A stretch of DNA of 15,825 nucleotides from positions 1-15,825 of the forward strand of contig JAYEJA010000061.1 of the NCBI GenBank assembly GCA_034660395.1, given 5' to 3'. The translations under genes and the position numbers were made by a program. The DNA is from JAQVEM01 sp034660395. GTDB lineage: Bacteria > Actinomycetota > Humimicrobiia > Humimicrobiales > Humimicrobiaceae. Below the pieces are notes generated by a model that was given only the letters and a program-made list of their open reading frames with translations, was not told the origin of the DNA and ran no database searches. Below are positions 7,098-15,825 of this stretch, piece by piece. The number at the start of each line of letters is the position of its first letter. The first letter of the stretch is position 1.

Positions 7098-7706
7098 TTA
7101 TTTATCTTGCTTGCGTTTATAATTTTTTAACAGAACCATCCCTAATGCTGGCAGTAATGCGTTTATCCCCAAACCTATGGCTATATACGGATTCAAGAAG
7201 AAATTGTTAAGAACACCTTTGTCTATAAGAAATAAGATAGACCAAAGACCTATTGGAATATTCACAAACAGACTTACAATCAAACCCGGGTTATAAAGTT
7301 TTTTAGCTTTTATTGCCAACAAAATATGATTGATTCCTCCAAAAAATACAAAATATGGTATCCACAACCCATATTGATAATCTATTATGGATAAAAGAGC
7401 AAAAACAGGCAGTACTATCCATACCAAAAGAATATTCAAAAAGAAAATAAAATTTTGGTTTATTGGCACATCTTCAGTTTTTATCTTGAATATTTTAGTA
7501 TTGAAAAATTTTCCAAAACCACCTGGGAAAACATATTCTTCTGTTTGATGGAGCATGTATAAAGGAGTTTGTAGAAGAAGAATGAATAAAACAATATCTT
7601 CTTTTAGTACCAATACAAACAGGAAAATAAATAAGAAAACAGATAGAATAAAGCCTACTTTAGCCCAATCTCTTTTTAACCAGCTATAATACTCTGAAAT
7701 ATTCAT
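7098..7706 (-). CDS. HXXEE-domain integral membrane protein (cassette 1)
   Basis: This is a 202-residue protein with about six hydrophobic helices (17-33, 38-52, 84-104, 112-130, 143-163, 172-194) and a basic C-terminal tail. The motif HQTEE (H53, E56, E57) at the end of the second helix defines the HXXEE family; the acidic and histidine residues in the membrane suggest metal binding or catalysis, but no function is known. The ATG at 7706 has no Shine-Dalgarno sequence, and about 130 AT-rich bases separate it from attC-like site a, so it may carry its own promoter. The stop is TAA. The gene lies between sites a and b in the same direction as cassette 2, as in an integron array. It looks intact. 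Confidence 0.8.
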   Translation of the reverse strand: MNISEYYSWLKRDWAKVGFILSVFLFIFLFVLVLKEDIVLFILLLQTPLYMLHQTEEYVFPGGFGKFFNTKIFKIKTEDVPINQNFIFFLNILLVWIVLPVFALLSIIDYQYGLWIPYFVFFGGINHILLAIKAKKLYNPGLIVSLFVNIPIGLWSILFLIDKGVLNNFFLNPYIAIGLGINALLPALGMVLLKNYKRKQDK

Positions 7707-7841
7707 CTTATAGTTTATAAAAGTTAGATATTTATAAATATTATCTTATCACACTTATTAAATAAAGAAAAAATCAAATCTATTCCTCTTTGAAAGCCTA
7801 TCATTCTTTATTCTCCGTTAGAAAAATATTTTTTGAATTGC

Positions 7842-7923
7842 GTATAATGTGCTGCGACTATACGAAGTATTTTACTATGAATTTATTTAGATTGTAAAAT
7901 ATTTCGTATAGTTGCTGTTATCT
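7842..7923 (-). repeat. attC-like site a
   Basis: On the minus strand it runs from AGATAAC (7917-7923) to ATTATAC (7842-7848, two mismatches to GTTRRRY). ACTATACGAAGTATTTTAC (7857-7875) pairs with 7895-7913 with a single mismatch, giving a 19-bp stem. The site lies next to cassette 1 on the integrase side. It may be the attC of a gene-less cassette or part of the primary attI site. Confidence 0.5.
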
Positions 7924-7975
7924 GAAGTGTCGCTCGCGACCTGAAGAGAGCAGTGACGTAGTCGCAGCACATTAT
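7844..7975. repeat. 17-bp perfect inverted repeat enclosing attC-like site a
   Basis: ATAATGTGCTGCGACTA at 7844-7860 is exactly inverted at 7959-7975. Between the arms lie the 19-bp stem of site a and a GTCGC TC GCGAC hairpin (7929-7940), so the whole can fold as a branched cruciform of about 130 bases. Confidence 0.85.
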
Positions 7976-8083
7976 CTAAAATGGAGCGAAGCGAAATTTT
8001 AGATAACTCGTTTTTATACGTACTTTGTATATTTATTTTAGCAACTTCTTGTTTGTTATACAAACTTTTGTTATTCTTTTGAT
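7924..8083. promoter_or_regulatory. Candidate attI / leader region upstream of the integrase
   Basis: This 160-bp gene-free stretch lies between the first cassette site and the integrase start. It holds an 11-bp perfect hairpin TTATCTAAAAT / ATTTTAGATAA (7972-7982 and 7996-8006) with a GAGCGAAGCG loop, and TTGTTATAC at about 8054-8062, the same word as at the inner end of attC-like site b. In integrons this position holds attI and divergent promoters. No exact core site can be fixed. Confidence 0.4.
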
Positions 8084-8896
8084 ATGGAAAATGTTTTAGA
8101 CAAAACCGAGCGAGTATTGCGTTTGCGTAACTACTCACCTAAAACGCGTAAAGCATATCTGCTGTACATAGAAGAGTATATCAAATTTTCAAAAAAAGCC
8201 GGAATCAAGGATAGGCGAAAGGCGATTGAGGTTTTTTTGCTTGATAAACATAAACGGAGGCAGTCTCCGCAAACAATAAACCTTGCGCTTAATGCAGTGA
8301 AATTTCTATACGCGGAAGTCCTGAAAGAACCGCAAAAGATTGATCTGAAGTTTGCTAAAAGAAGTAAGAAACTACCCGTAGTGTTGTCGCATACAGAAAT
8401 TGAGAAAATTATTGAAGCCACCGATAACGCAAAATATAGACTGATGATTTCGCTTGGTTATGCCTGCGGTTTACGCGTGAGCGAAGTGGTTAATTTAAGA
8501 GTTGCCGATTTAGATATCGATGAACTTGTTGTAATCCTCAAGGGAGCAAAGGGCAAAAAAGACAGAATCAGTGTATTGCCGGAAAAGTTGCAGGATGTTT
8601 TGCGAAATGTTGTGGCCGGTAAAAATACAAATGATTTTGTATTTGACTCAAATCGTGGCGGAAAGTTAACGACAACGTCTTTGCAAAAGATGTTTAGAAA
8701 AAGTTTAGCAAAAGCACAAATCAACAAGCCGGCAACTTTCCATTCCTTGCGGCACTCCTTTGCTACTCACTTACTAGAAAGTGGCACAGATGTGCGATAT
8801 GTACAAGAACTACTCGGACATTCAAACATTCGCACAACTCAAATATATACTCAAGTGACAAACCCAAAATTAAAAAATATTAAAAGTCCACTATGA
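8084..8896 (+). CDS. Tyrosine recombinase/integrase, XerC/XerD type
   Basis: This is a 270-residue site-specific recombinase that would cut and rejoin DNA through a tyrosine-DNA link. The N-terminal core-binding (SAM-like) domain is about 1-85 and the catalytic domain about 97-262. All catalytic residues are visible: R131 in CGLRVSE, a lysine in KGAKGKKDR (K156 or K159), H220 and R223 in HSLRHSFATH, H246 in LLGHSN, and Y255. Between the lysine and HxxR there are only about 60 residues, so the extra helical segment that marks integron integrases (IntI) does not fit; by sequence it is a short Xer-type enzyme. The start at ATG 8084 has no Shine-Dalgarno sequence. It is divergent from the cassette genes, with attC-like sites at its 5' side and tRNA-Ser(GCU) 200 bases past its 3' end. 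It looks intact. Confidence 0.9.
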   Translation: MENVLDKTERVLRLRNYSPKTRKAYLLYIEEYIKFSKKAGIKDRRKAIEVFLLDKHKRRQSPQTINLALNAVKFLYAEVLKEPQKIDLKFAKRSKKLPVVLSHTEIEKIIEATDNAKYRLMISLGYACGLRVSEVVNLRVADLDIDELVVILKGAKGKKDRISVLPEKLQDVLRNVVAGKNTNDFVFDSNRGGKLTTTSLQKMFRKSLAKAQINKPATFHSLRHSFATHLLESGTDVRYVQELLGHSNIRTTQIYTQVTNPKLKNIKSPL

Positions 8897-9059
8897 AATT
8901 TTCAATCAGAAACAATCAAAACACACCCCAAAACCATAAAATTTCCTTTCATTTTTTAAGCGGCTCTCCCCACACCCCCCGCCGAAAATGAATTGGTAAG
9001 GAAATTTTTGGTTTGCGACCGAAGGGAGCGGGTTGCCCCGTTTGTTGGTGAAGAGCCAA

Positions 9060-9086
9060 CATTTCGAATTTTTTCAAACGTACACC
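9060..9086 (-). repeat. Right copy of the 27-bp inverted repeat bounding the module
   Basis: The inverse of 5964-5990 with three mismatches, lying 14 bases from the CCA end of tRNA-Ser(GCU). The 160 bases between the integrase stop and this repeat carry no gene; they include C-rich runs (8966-8985) and no clear terminator. Confidence 0.8.
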
Positions 9087-9097
9087 CCCACTTGGAA

Positions 9098-9193
<96 letters not shown>

Positions 9194-9461
9194 TAACCTT
9201 GGCGGCAAATAATATGATAACAGATTTTTTAAAAAATTCACCAATAATGGTAAAATTTACCTAACTTACTCTTAATTAATTAAAAATCTTTTACTAAATA
9301 AGAAATTCTTGTAATTTTAACCATATTAACTCTATATTAATCCAATAAAATAAATCAATTATAATATTGACTGGATTTAAAAAACACTTTTTATTTATAA
9401 ATAATAAAGATACATTGTATACTAAATAAGCTAATAACAAAAATATATATCAGACTAAAAA
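9194..9461. promoter_or_regulatory. AT-rich intergenic region, promoter zone of the ATPase gene and tRNA-Ser
   Basis: No gene is visible. TTGACT at 9367-9372 and TATACT at 9419-9424 are promoter-like words, but their spacing does not make a standard pair. The ATPase ATG has no clear Shine-Dalgarno sequence. Confidence 0.3.
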
Positions 9462-11182
9462 ATGGAAAAACTTAAAAAATTAATATCGGGTATTGACCAC
9501 AGAGGATACAAGGCCTACAAACAACTTAAGGGAAGCTATGCCTTCAATGGTTTTACCCTTTTTATAGATTATGTACAGGGAGACCCGTTCGCTTCCCCTT
9601 CCCGCCTCAGAGTCAGAGCTCCGCAAAAAATAGCCGGGTTCAGAAGTGACTTATTCTCTAATAAACCAGGGAAAATTGCTCTTGAAGACTATATCTCAAG
9701 AGCATTCGCTAAAGCAGCAAAAAAAAATTCCAGGGGAAGAAGGGGAACCGGTAAATCCGGCATAATTGTCATTGACAGCGGAAAACAGGAAATCCTGCAG
9801 AGAACCTCATGTGTCGTAAACACTGAATTCGTTGAGGTCAGATTCTATGCCGGTCTTCCTGCAAGAGGCCGTACAATTCTGGGAAGGCACTGTATGGAAA
9901 TGCTTACCGGTGAAATACCCGAAATTGCAAAGTCATCAATGCTTTATACCAGCCTGGACAGTAAAAAAATTAAAAAACATGTTGAGGTGTGTGAAGACCA
10001 GGAGTATATAAGAAAAATCTTAAAAGAAAATAAACTTGTGTCATTTATAAGAAACGGTTCCATACTTCCCCGCAGAAGCGGAATAAGTGACAGTCCACTC
10101 CCGGAGTCGGAAGCCACTGCTTTAAAATCTCCTCCAGAGCTTGAAGTTACACTTAAAGCTCCCAATGCAGGGAAAATTACCGGTATGGGTATACCTGAAG
10201 GCATAACCCTTATTATCGGCGGGGGCTTCCATGGAAAGTCAACCCTCCTGAAGGCAATTGAACGGGGTATCTATAACCATATCCCGGAAGACGGCAGGGA
10301 GTACGCAGTAACAATCGATTCGGCAGTCAAGATAAGGGCAGAAGAAGGAAGAAACATACAGAAGGTAAATATTTCCCCATTTATTTCAAACCTCCCATTC
10401 GGTAAAGATACCGTAAAGTTTTCAACCGCCAATGCCAGCGGCAGTACTTCACAGGCAGCAAATATAATAGAGGCGCTGGAATGTGAATCCAGGCTGCTTT
10501 TGATAGACGAAGATACATCAGCCACCAACTTTCTTATAAGGGATGAAATGATGCAAAAAATAGTGCCTAAAGATAAAGAGCCCATAACCCCCTTCATTGA
10601 CCGTGCCAGGGAAATTTACAAAAAATTACGTACTTCTTCAATAATGGTTATGGGGGCTCCGGAGATTATTTCGAGGTCGTGGATAATATCATCATGATGG
10701 ATTGCTACCTACCATTTATCGTTACCGGCAAGGCGGAAAAAATAGTTAAAAGCAGAAAAGATGTAAGAATTTCCGAAGTCACTGCCCCGCTTGGAAGTTT
10801 AACTCAAAGGATTCCGCTTTCTTCAAGCATAAATCCATTCAGGGGCAAAAAAAAGAAGGTAAAATCAAAAGGGCTTGATAACATAATATTCGGTATCCAC
10901 AATATCGACCTTTCTGCAGTGGAACAGATTGTTGACCCCAGTCAGGTCAATGCAATATCAGATATGATTCTTTATGCGCTTAACAAAGATTATATCGACG
11001 GTGAAAAGCCTATTACCTCCATTTTAGAAAGTATATTTAACGATATCGAAAAAAAGGGAATGGATATAATTACGGGTCACAGTATAGGCCAGCACCCGGG
11101 AAGCTACGCCATGCCGAGAAAATTTGAGGCAGCTGCCGCATTAAATAGATTGAGGACATTAAAGGTTCTTCATAAAGCTTAA
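9462..11182 (+). pseudogene. Predicted ATPase of the ABC class (PF09818 family), one-base frameshift
   Basis: These soluble ATPases have an N-terminal lobe and an ABC-like nucleotide-binding core; their physiological role is not established. Seen: Walker A GGGFHGKST (253-261), the serine-rich signature ANASGSTSQA (323-332) and Walker B LLLIDED (345-351). The first frame stops at 10697, shortly after IMVMG. The next residues expected in the family, GDYFEVVDNIIMMD, are found in another frame, which runs on to 11182 and includes the conserved DLSAVEQIVDPSQVNAI. Adding one G to the run of five at 10652-10656 restores ATG GGG GGC and a single chain of about 573 residues, the expected length. A homopolymer miscount or a genuine frameshift would both explain this. 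Its stop is only eight bases from the end of the convergent helicase gene, and I see no terminator between them. Confidence 0.9.
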
Positions 11183-11190
11183 AATATTGC

Positions 11191-13983
11191 TTAAATTACT
11201 TCATATAATTTTTTGATAATCCTCTCCCGTATTCCACTTTCATTAGTGCGAAGTCTGAGAATAGGAATATCACACTTTTTTAATATGCTATTTTTTAAAG
11301 CATCCCGTTTAGCCTGCTTTGTGCCTTCAAGATGGAAACTATATCCATCAACTTCAACCACAAATTTGGGGGTTTTATTCATCTTATCAAAAATCAGAAA
11401 ATCCACATGAGCTAAAGGATTAAGAAAAAATTTCCTTTCTTCATCAGTTAAACTAGGATTGTCTTTTATTAATTCATTCAATTGCATATGAATTATTAAA
11501 TTAATTTTTTGAAATGGTTCCTGTGAAAGAATAGACTCAATTTTATTATAAATTATGTTCTCAGAATCGAATTCAGATACTCTCTTATGCCTTTTAACAA
11601 AAATTTTCCGCTGCTCGGAATTGCATTTATACAGTAAATCAAATACTGACCAAACGTTACTGTCTACAATTTCAAAGTTGTTATATTCGATATATCTTGC
11701 TAGATCACCAAAAATAGTTTCATCATTCCTTTCATCGGAGGAAATAATAACTGAAAAATTTTTTTCTGCACGAGACACAGCAACATTTATTAAATTTGGG
11801 TCTTTAACAAAATCTTTTATTACATTATCAACCGTAGTAAGGATTATAGATTCTTTCTCCCGTCCCTGAAATTTATGTATCGTAGCCATCTCATATTTGA
11901 CTCCAAATTTTTTCTTAATTGCATTAATTTGCTCATTGTATGGAGATGTCAAACCAATATCAGTAAATCCTTTTTTCACCAAATACGGAATAGCTTCATC
12001 TTCAATAATATCAATCTGACGCTGGTTGTAATGACCCCGCGCATGACTCCCTGCTACAGTACGATAAATCCTTAAAACACTATCTTCTCCATGGTCCTCT
12101 GTCATTATAATTAATTGACCATTGTAAAACTCCTTACTAAAAAAATTCGCTATTTTGGGATGACACCTATAATGTTCGCGCAGCATGATTTCAGGTGCCT
12201 TATTCCAAACAATTTTTGCAGATGAAAGCAGGCTATGTTCAGAGAATTTATAAGCATCATTAAAATTAAAGTTCTTCCATATATCGTCAGCAATGCTCTT
12301 TGTTTCACGACCAACAATATTGGGAAGCTGTTTTTGGTCACCTATAATTACAACATTTTTTGCACAGGTAAAAGCCAATACTCCAGTTACAACATCTACT
12401 TGTGACGCCTCATCAATAACAAGATAATCATAAATATGATCTTTAGAAAGTGTATTCTTTATTGAATAAGTAGTACTTAAAATTAGGGGATATTCTTTGT
12501 TAAACTCAGATGAATTTTTACGAAAAGAATTTATTCCAAATAATTTACGCTTACCTCTCCAATTAAAACGCTTTGCCAATATGGCCTTGATCATTTTCAT
12601 AGACATCTTTGTAAGCTCGCTAAGCTTATCGTCAAATCGGTAATTTTTCATTTTCTTATCCAATTTTGCTTTCTCAATATTCAGCTCCTTAATTTTTGTC
12701 TCGTATAACTGTTTTTTCAAAAAAGGGATAACTTCATAGACTGATTTTTTATATAACGATAAGCTCGAAATTCCATATTTGAACATACCAATTAATTTTT
12801 GCCATATCCCTGGTGATTTTTCCCTTTTCATAAGCAGTTCAAATTCATCCCGTAAAGATTCTAACTTTTTAGATGAAAGACTGGTAATTGCAGGCACTAT
12901 TATTGATTTATATTTCAATTCTTGGAAATACTCACTAAAATAATGCTGTTGCGTCTTTAATTCTGAAAGATTCTGTTTAATAATCGCTATTCGGTTTTTA
13001 TAACTCAGCATATTGTTTATTTCATCATTTAGTTTTTTAATACTTTTATATATCTCTAACCCGACGTTTTTTTTGAGAGCCCACTCCTTCATATTTGGGT
13101 ATTTGCCTGTTTGGTCTTTAACAAAATTCTTTTTGTTCTCTTGTTTCCCAAGAGAAGCAGCAAAAAAAGATAAGCCATACTTATCAAGCTTTTCTAAAAC
13201 ATTTGATATAGCATAATTATTATTTGAGACTACCGCAATAGTTTTATTCTTTAGAATCACATTAGCAACAATGTTGAGAACGGTTTGCGTTTTTCCTGTT
13301 CCCGGGGGACCCTGGATTATACTAATCTGGGAACTAAAAGCATTTTCAACTGCAGTTTTTTGACTTTCATTTAAACCAAATGGGTAAATCAGGGTGTCTG
13401 GCAGAGCTCTTGTTTCTATGGGAGTATCTGGATCAAAATAATGCGGAAGTATGGTTTTATCACTAACAGTTTTAATTTTTTTATACTGTTCACCTAGAAT
13501 GTTTTTGCCGTCATCTGTACAAATGCTTATTTCTTCAGCAAGTTGGTGAAAATATGACATCATATCTTGTGCCTTTTTATCAGCTAGAAAGTTTTTCTCT
13601 ATTTTTATTTCCTGTTTTAAATAGGAAAGGTCTTCTTTGCCATTACGTACAATTCGTACGAATTCACCGAAGTCTAGAATCCGGTCTATGCCATTAAATA
13701 TACGACCATCAATTCTTACAATAACCCTGCTAGGATCAATTGATTCCTTTAACTGAAGAAGTTTTACGCTTTCACTTTTGTAACTATATACTTTTGGAGA
13801 ATTAATATAAACAATATTGCATTTTCCATAAGTAAATTAAAAAGACTCAATTGAGTCAGATTTATCTTTTCCGTTTACAATTAATAATTGTTTCTCGGTA
13901 TTCATGTAACTTATTTTTCGGTTAACTACCTTTTTAGAAAAGTCTTTTTTTAACTGATTTTTATCATGGAAAACTAATTTCAC
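11191..13983 (-). pseudogene. SF1 DNA/RNA helicase with C-terminal nuclease-like domain, in-frame TAA
   Basis: The largest open part (11191-13563, 790 residues) is a superfamily 1 helicase of the DNA2/NAM7 (AAA_11/AAA_12) type: GPPGTGKT (85-92), DEAS (384-387), GDQKQLP (408-414), HYRCHP (464-469), HKFQGREK (563-570) and VAVSRAEKN (594-602). The last 80 residues have D721 and EVD (737-739) in a PD-(D/E)xK-like setting, resembling DUF2726-type nuclease tails. The same frame is open upstream without a start codon for 91 codons to a TAA at 13837-13839, and then for 48 more codons from a GTG at 13983. The upstream text (IDGRIFNGIDRILDFGEFVRI) fits the N-terminal region of such helicases, so the native protein was probably about 930 residues. 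Helicase-nuclease fusions like this are often in anti-phage systems, but no partner is seen here. Confidence 0.85.
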
Positions 13984-14174
13984 CTCTTAGAAAATAGTTT
14001 TCAGAAAATTCTTAAAATGAAAAATCTTTGATATTTCCTCCATTAAAAAAGAAAATACAATATTTTCATAAAAATAATCTAATAATCTTTATTATTATTA
14101 AAAAAGTATCATATTTTATAAAAAATAAAATCTTTTAGTTAAAAACTTTTTTAAACAAGAATATGATATTGTTA
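13984..14174. other. AT-rich intergenic stretch
   Basis: About 190 bases, almost entirely A/T, lie between the helicase gene and tRNA-Arg. No gene is seen. It should carry the helicase promoter; AAGAGG just before the GTG could serve for ribosome binding, but it overlaps the proposed start. Confidence 0.35.
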
Positions 14175-14251
14175 TGGCACGCCTGGAGGGATTCGAACCC
14201 CCAACCTTCGGATTCGTAGTCCACTGCTCTATCCAATTGAGCTACAGGCGC
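14175..14251 (-). tRNA. tRNA-Arg(ACG)
   Basis: On the minus strand a 77-nt cloverleaf forms: acceptor GCGCCTG with CAGGCGT, D-arm GCTC/GAGC, anticodon loop CTACGAA with anticodon ACG, T-arm GGGGG TTCGAAT CCCTC, then G and an encoded CCA. The first pair of the anticodon stem (G-A) is a mismatch. It lies just downstream of the DUF1858 gene on the same strand and may share its transcript. Confidence 0.93.
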
Positions 14252-14272
14252 CCGTCTTAATTAAGAATTAAT

Positions 14273-14476
14273 CTATTTTTTATTTAACTCATCCAGTAAA
14301 CTATCAAGGTCAATACCGTACATCTTTGAGACCTGTCCCAGAGTCAGCATCTTCGCTTCAAGCCTCGCCATTGGACAGCCCAGGCATGGCAATTTATATT
14401 TTGAAATTATTTTTTCCTCCTCCGGCTTGCCCAATACTTCTGACAGTTTTGTATTCTCCGTATACTTTTTTTCCAT
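14273..14476 (-). CDS. DUF1858 / hybrid-cluster-protein-associated redox-disulfide protein
   Basis: This small soluble protein of 67 residues has the motif CLGC (C31, C34) inside LPCLGCPMA, as in the DUF1858 domain and the TIGR03980-like proteins found beside hybrid cluster protein genes. The two cysteines probably form a redox-active disulfide or help bind iron-sulfur clusters, and the family is typical of anaerobes. AAGGGG lies four bases before the ATG, and the stop is TAG. No hybrid cluster protein gene is in the window. It is divergent from the Lon-family gene, across about 205 AT-rich bases in which I see no specific regulatory site. Confidence 0.85.
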   Translation of the reverse strand: MEKKYTENTKLSEVLGKPEEEKIISKYKLPCLGCPMARLEAKMLTLGQVSKMYGIDLDSLLDELNKK

Positions 14477-14681
14477 TTTTCCCCTTGATTATTAGAATAA
14501 AAAAACATATTTTTTAACAATTACAGATAATTAAAAATCCCAAAAAACCTGTAAAAGTATATCTTTTTTACTTCTTTTTGTATATTATAAAATAAAATCT
14601 TAATATATTGTAAAGCCATATTTTAAAATATCTTTTATTATATTAACTAAAAATCATAATAAATATTGACAGGGGCTAAAA

Positions 14682-15470
14682 ATGACTTCGGAGTTATCCC
14701 CCGATAAATTAAAATTTACCATTGATGAAAATAAAATTGGCCATGAAAGTACCGACAAAATTACTCCCTTAAAATCTATCATAGGCCAGGACAGAGCAGT
14801 AAAAGCATTAAAATTCGGTCTGAACATCGAGAATGGTGGCTTTAATATCTTTGTTTCAGGACATACCGGTACGGGTAGAATGACCGGTGTAAAAGATTTT
14901 GTTGAAGAACTGGCAAAAACAAAGCCGGCTCCTTCTGACTGGTGTTATGTAAACAATTTCAAAAACTCCTATGAACCGAAAACAATAGAGCTTCCTCCCG
15001 GTAAAGGTATTGTTTTTAAAGAAGAGATGATCAATTTCATAAACTCGATAAGGAGCTCGCTTCCAAAAACGTTTGGCAGCAAAGATTATTCGGAAAAAAA
15101 GGATACTATTGTTGCAAGCATTGAGAAACAAAAGGATAAACTTCTCTCAGAACTAAACGAGAAAGCTGAAAAACAGGGATTCACTATAAAATCCACCCAG
15201 ATAGGTCTCTTTATACTTCCTGCTATAAATGGCAAGCCGCTGGATGAGAAACAATTTATGACAATGGATGATAAAAAGAAAAAAGAAATCAAGAAAAAGA
15301 AAGCAAAGGTAAATAAAGATTTAAATAAAACAATGAATGAAATAAGGGACCTGGACAGACAGATAAGTGTAGAAACAAAAAAATTAAATCAGCAGGTTGC
15401 CCATTATACAATTGATAAATTTGTAAGCGATATTAATGATAAGTTCAATGATATATCTGAAATTATTAAG
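14682..15470 (+). pseudogene. Lon-family ATP-dependent protease (AAA_32 type), truncated by an IS
   Basis: Only the first 263 residues remain here. They hold the start of the AAA+ domain: IIGQDRAVKALKFGL, then GHTGTGRMTG at 60-69, a Walker A in which R replaces the usual K, as is common in this branch. The charged coiled-coil insertion (about 145-240) characteristic of the family follows. The LonB/LonC-like relatives run to roughly 750-800 residues with a Ser-Lys protease domain at the C-terminus, which is absent. From 15471 the sequence is an IS3-type end, and the frame continues 45 codons into the IS (stop at 15608) as meaningless residues. The ATG has AGGGG seven bases upstream. The rest of the gene may lie beyond the IS outside the window. 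Confidence 0.85.
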
Positions 15471-15825
15471 GTTACCCCTATTGTCAAGACAAAATATCGA
15501 CCAGGCTATAGCTACACTTTTATATTAGAAACAATACAATCTTTTCCAAAATATATCTCTGCTGGAGGGCAGTACCCCAGAGCCGAATGTAGCCTCCCGT
15601 TATTGTAAAAGCTAAAATAATTATCTATGGATACCGCCGCATCTTTGCAACTCTCATAATCCTTCAAATACACCTCTTCATATTTTAAGGTCCTCCACAA
15701 CCTTTCGGTAAAAATATTATCAAATACTCTGCCCCTTCCATCCATACTTACTTTTACATTAGCTAACTCGACTTTATTCACATATTCTTCTGAAGTAAAT
15801 TGGCTTCCCTGGTCTGAATTATTAA
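15471..15825 (-). mobile_element. IS3-family insertion sequence, partial (one end plus transposase 3' end)
   Basis: The end is placed at GGTTACCCCTATTGTCAAGA (from about 15470), which resembles IS3-family terminal repeats with their ACC-CC...GTCAAGAC pattern. It coincides with the point where the Lon-family protein stops making sense. The element continues beyond the window, so neither the other inverted repeat nor the target duplication can be checked. Confidence 0.75.
15512..15825 (-). CDS. IS3-family transposase (OrfB), C-terminal part
   Basis: This is the end of a DDE transposase of the rve integrase fold. The frame is open to the window edge, so the 5' part is missing. Visible: NNSDQGSQFTS with the second catalytic D (an N stands where most relatives have H), DNIFTERLWRTLKYEEVY with the catalytic E, and the closing FYNNGRLHSALGYCPPAEIY typical of the family. 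The stop is TAG, about 40 bases inside the IS end. It would move the element that interrupts the Lon-family gene. The other reading frame (OrfA) lies outside the window. Confidence 0.9.
   Translation of the reverse strand, partial: NNSDQGSQFTSEEYVNKVELANVKVSMDGRGRVFDNIFTERLWRTLKYEEVYLKDYESCKDAAVSIDNYFSFYNNGRLHSALGYCPPAEIYFGKDCIVSNIKV

Noticed and set aside
7723..7729. GTTAGAT near the HXXEE start, a perfect GTTRRRY match
   Set aside because: There is no partner end or hairpin around it; AT-rich DNA gives such heptamers by chance.
7842..8006. CRISPR array or REP cluster
   Set aside because: There are no regularly spaced direct repeats with unique spacers; the elements are single nested palindromes.
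14522..14681. Riboswitch or operator between the divergent DUF1858 and Lon-family genes
   Set aside because: Only AT-rich sequence and one weak hairpin (GTAAAA...TTTTTTAC) are seen, with no recognisable class.

Overview
The window looks like the chromosome of an AT-rich, probably anaerobic bacterium whose phylum I cannot name from sequence alone. Anaerobic life is suggested only by the small CxxC redox-disulfide protein (DUF1858 / hybrid-cluster-protein-associated family). The AT-rich backbone holds a MATE transporter, a double zinc-ribbon protein, a lipoprotein, an ABC-class predicted ATPase, an SF1 helicase-nuclease, a Lon-family protease and three tRNA genes, all three tRNAs on the minus strand: Ser-GGA, Ser-GCU and Arg-ACG. 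Two visibly GC-richer accessory segments interrupt it. Each abuts the 3' end of a tRNA-Ser gene, and both carry the same kind of small GCGAAGC-centred hairpins. My impression that these segments resemble Patescibacteria (CPR) mobile DNA comes from memory and needs a search.

Region by region. 1-1895: accessory segment 1, a large serine recombinase flanked by a perfect 132-bp inverted repeat whose right arm ends in the 3' end of tRNA-Ser(GGA). The recombinase frame has no stop there and runs antisense through the tRNA into the MATE gene. 1890-5679: tRNA-Ser(GGA), a frameshifted MATE gene, a zinc-ribbon gene, and a lipoprotein gene with an internal amber codon and a strong terminator. 5959-9099: accessory segment 2, an integron-like module. 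It has a Xer-type tyrosine recombinase on the plus strand, a palindrome-rich attI-like zone at its 5' end, and then divergently oriented minus-strand cassettes (HXXEE membrane protein; DUF998 membrane protein) separated by three attC-like palindromic sites. A 27-bp inverted repeat (three mismatches) bounds the module, and its right end touches tRNA-Ser(GCU). 9100-14251: tRNA-Ser(GCU), the frameshifted ABC-class ATPase gene, the convergent helicase-nuclease gene with an in-frame TAA, and tRNA-Arg(ACG). 14273-15825: the DUF1858 gene, a divergent Lon-family protease gene cut by an IS3-family element, and the IS itself running off the window.

The lead candidate for something undescribed is the module at 5959-9099. 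Its layout is that of an integron: integrase, divergent promoter-poor cassettes, and sites with RYYYAAC/GTTRRRY ends. However, the 270-residue integrase has no room for the extra segment that separates IntI from ordinary XerC/XerD. A second theme is decay: five of the longer genes carry a frameshift, a nonsense codon or an IS, while the integrase, the HXXEE cassette, the small genes and the tRNAs look intact. Real pseudogenisation and read error cannot be separated without the raw reads.
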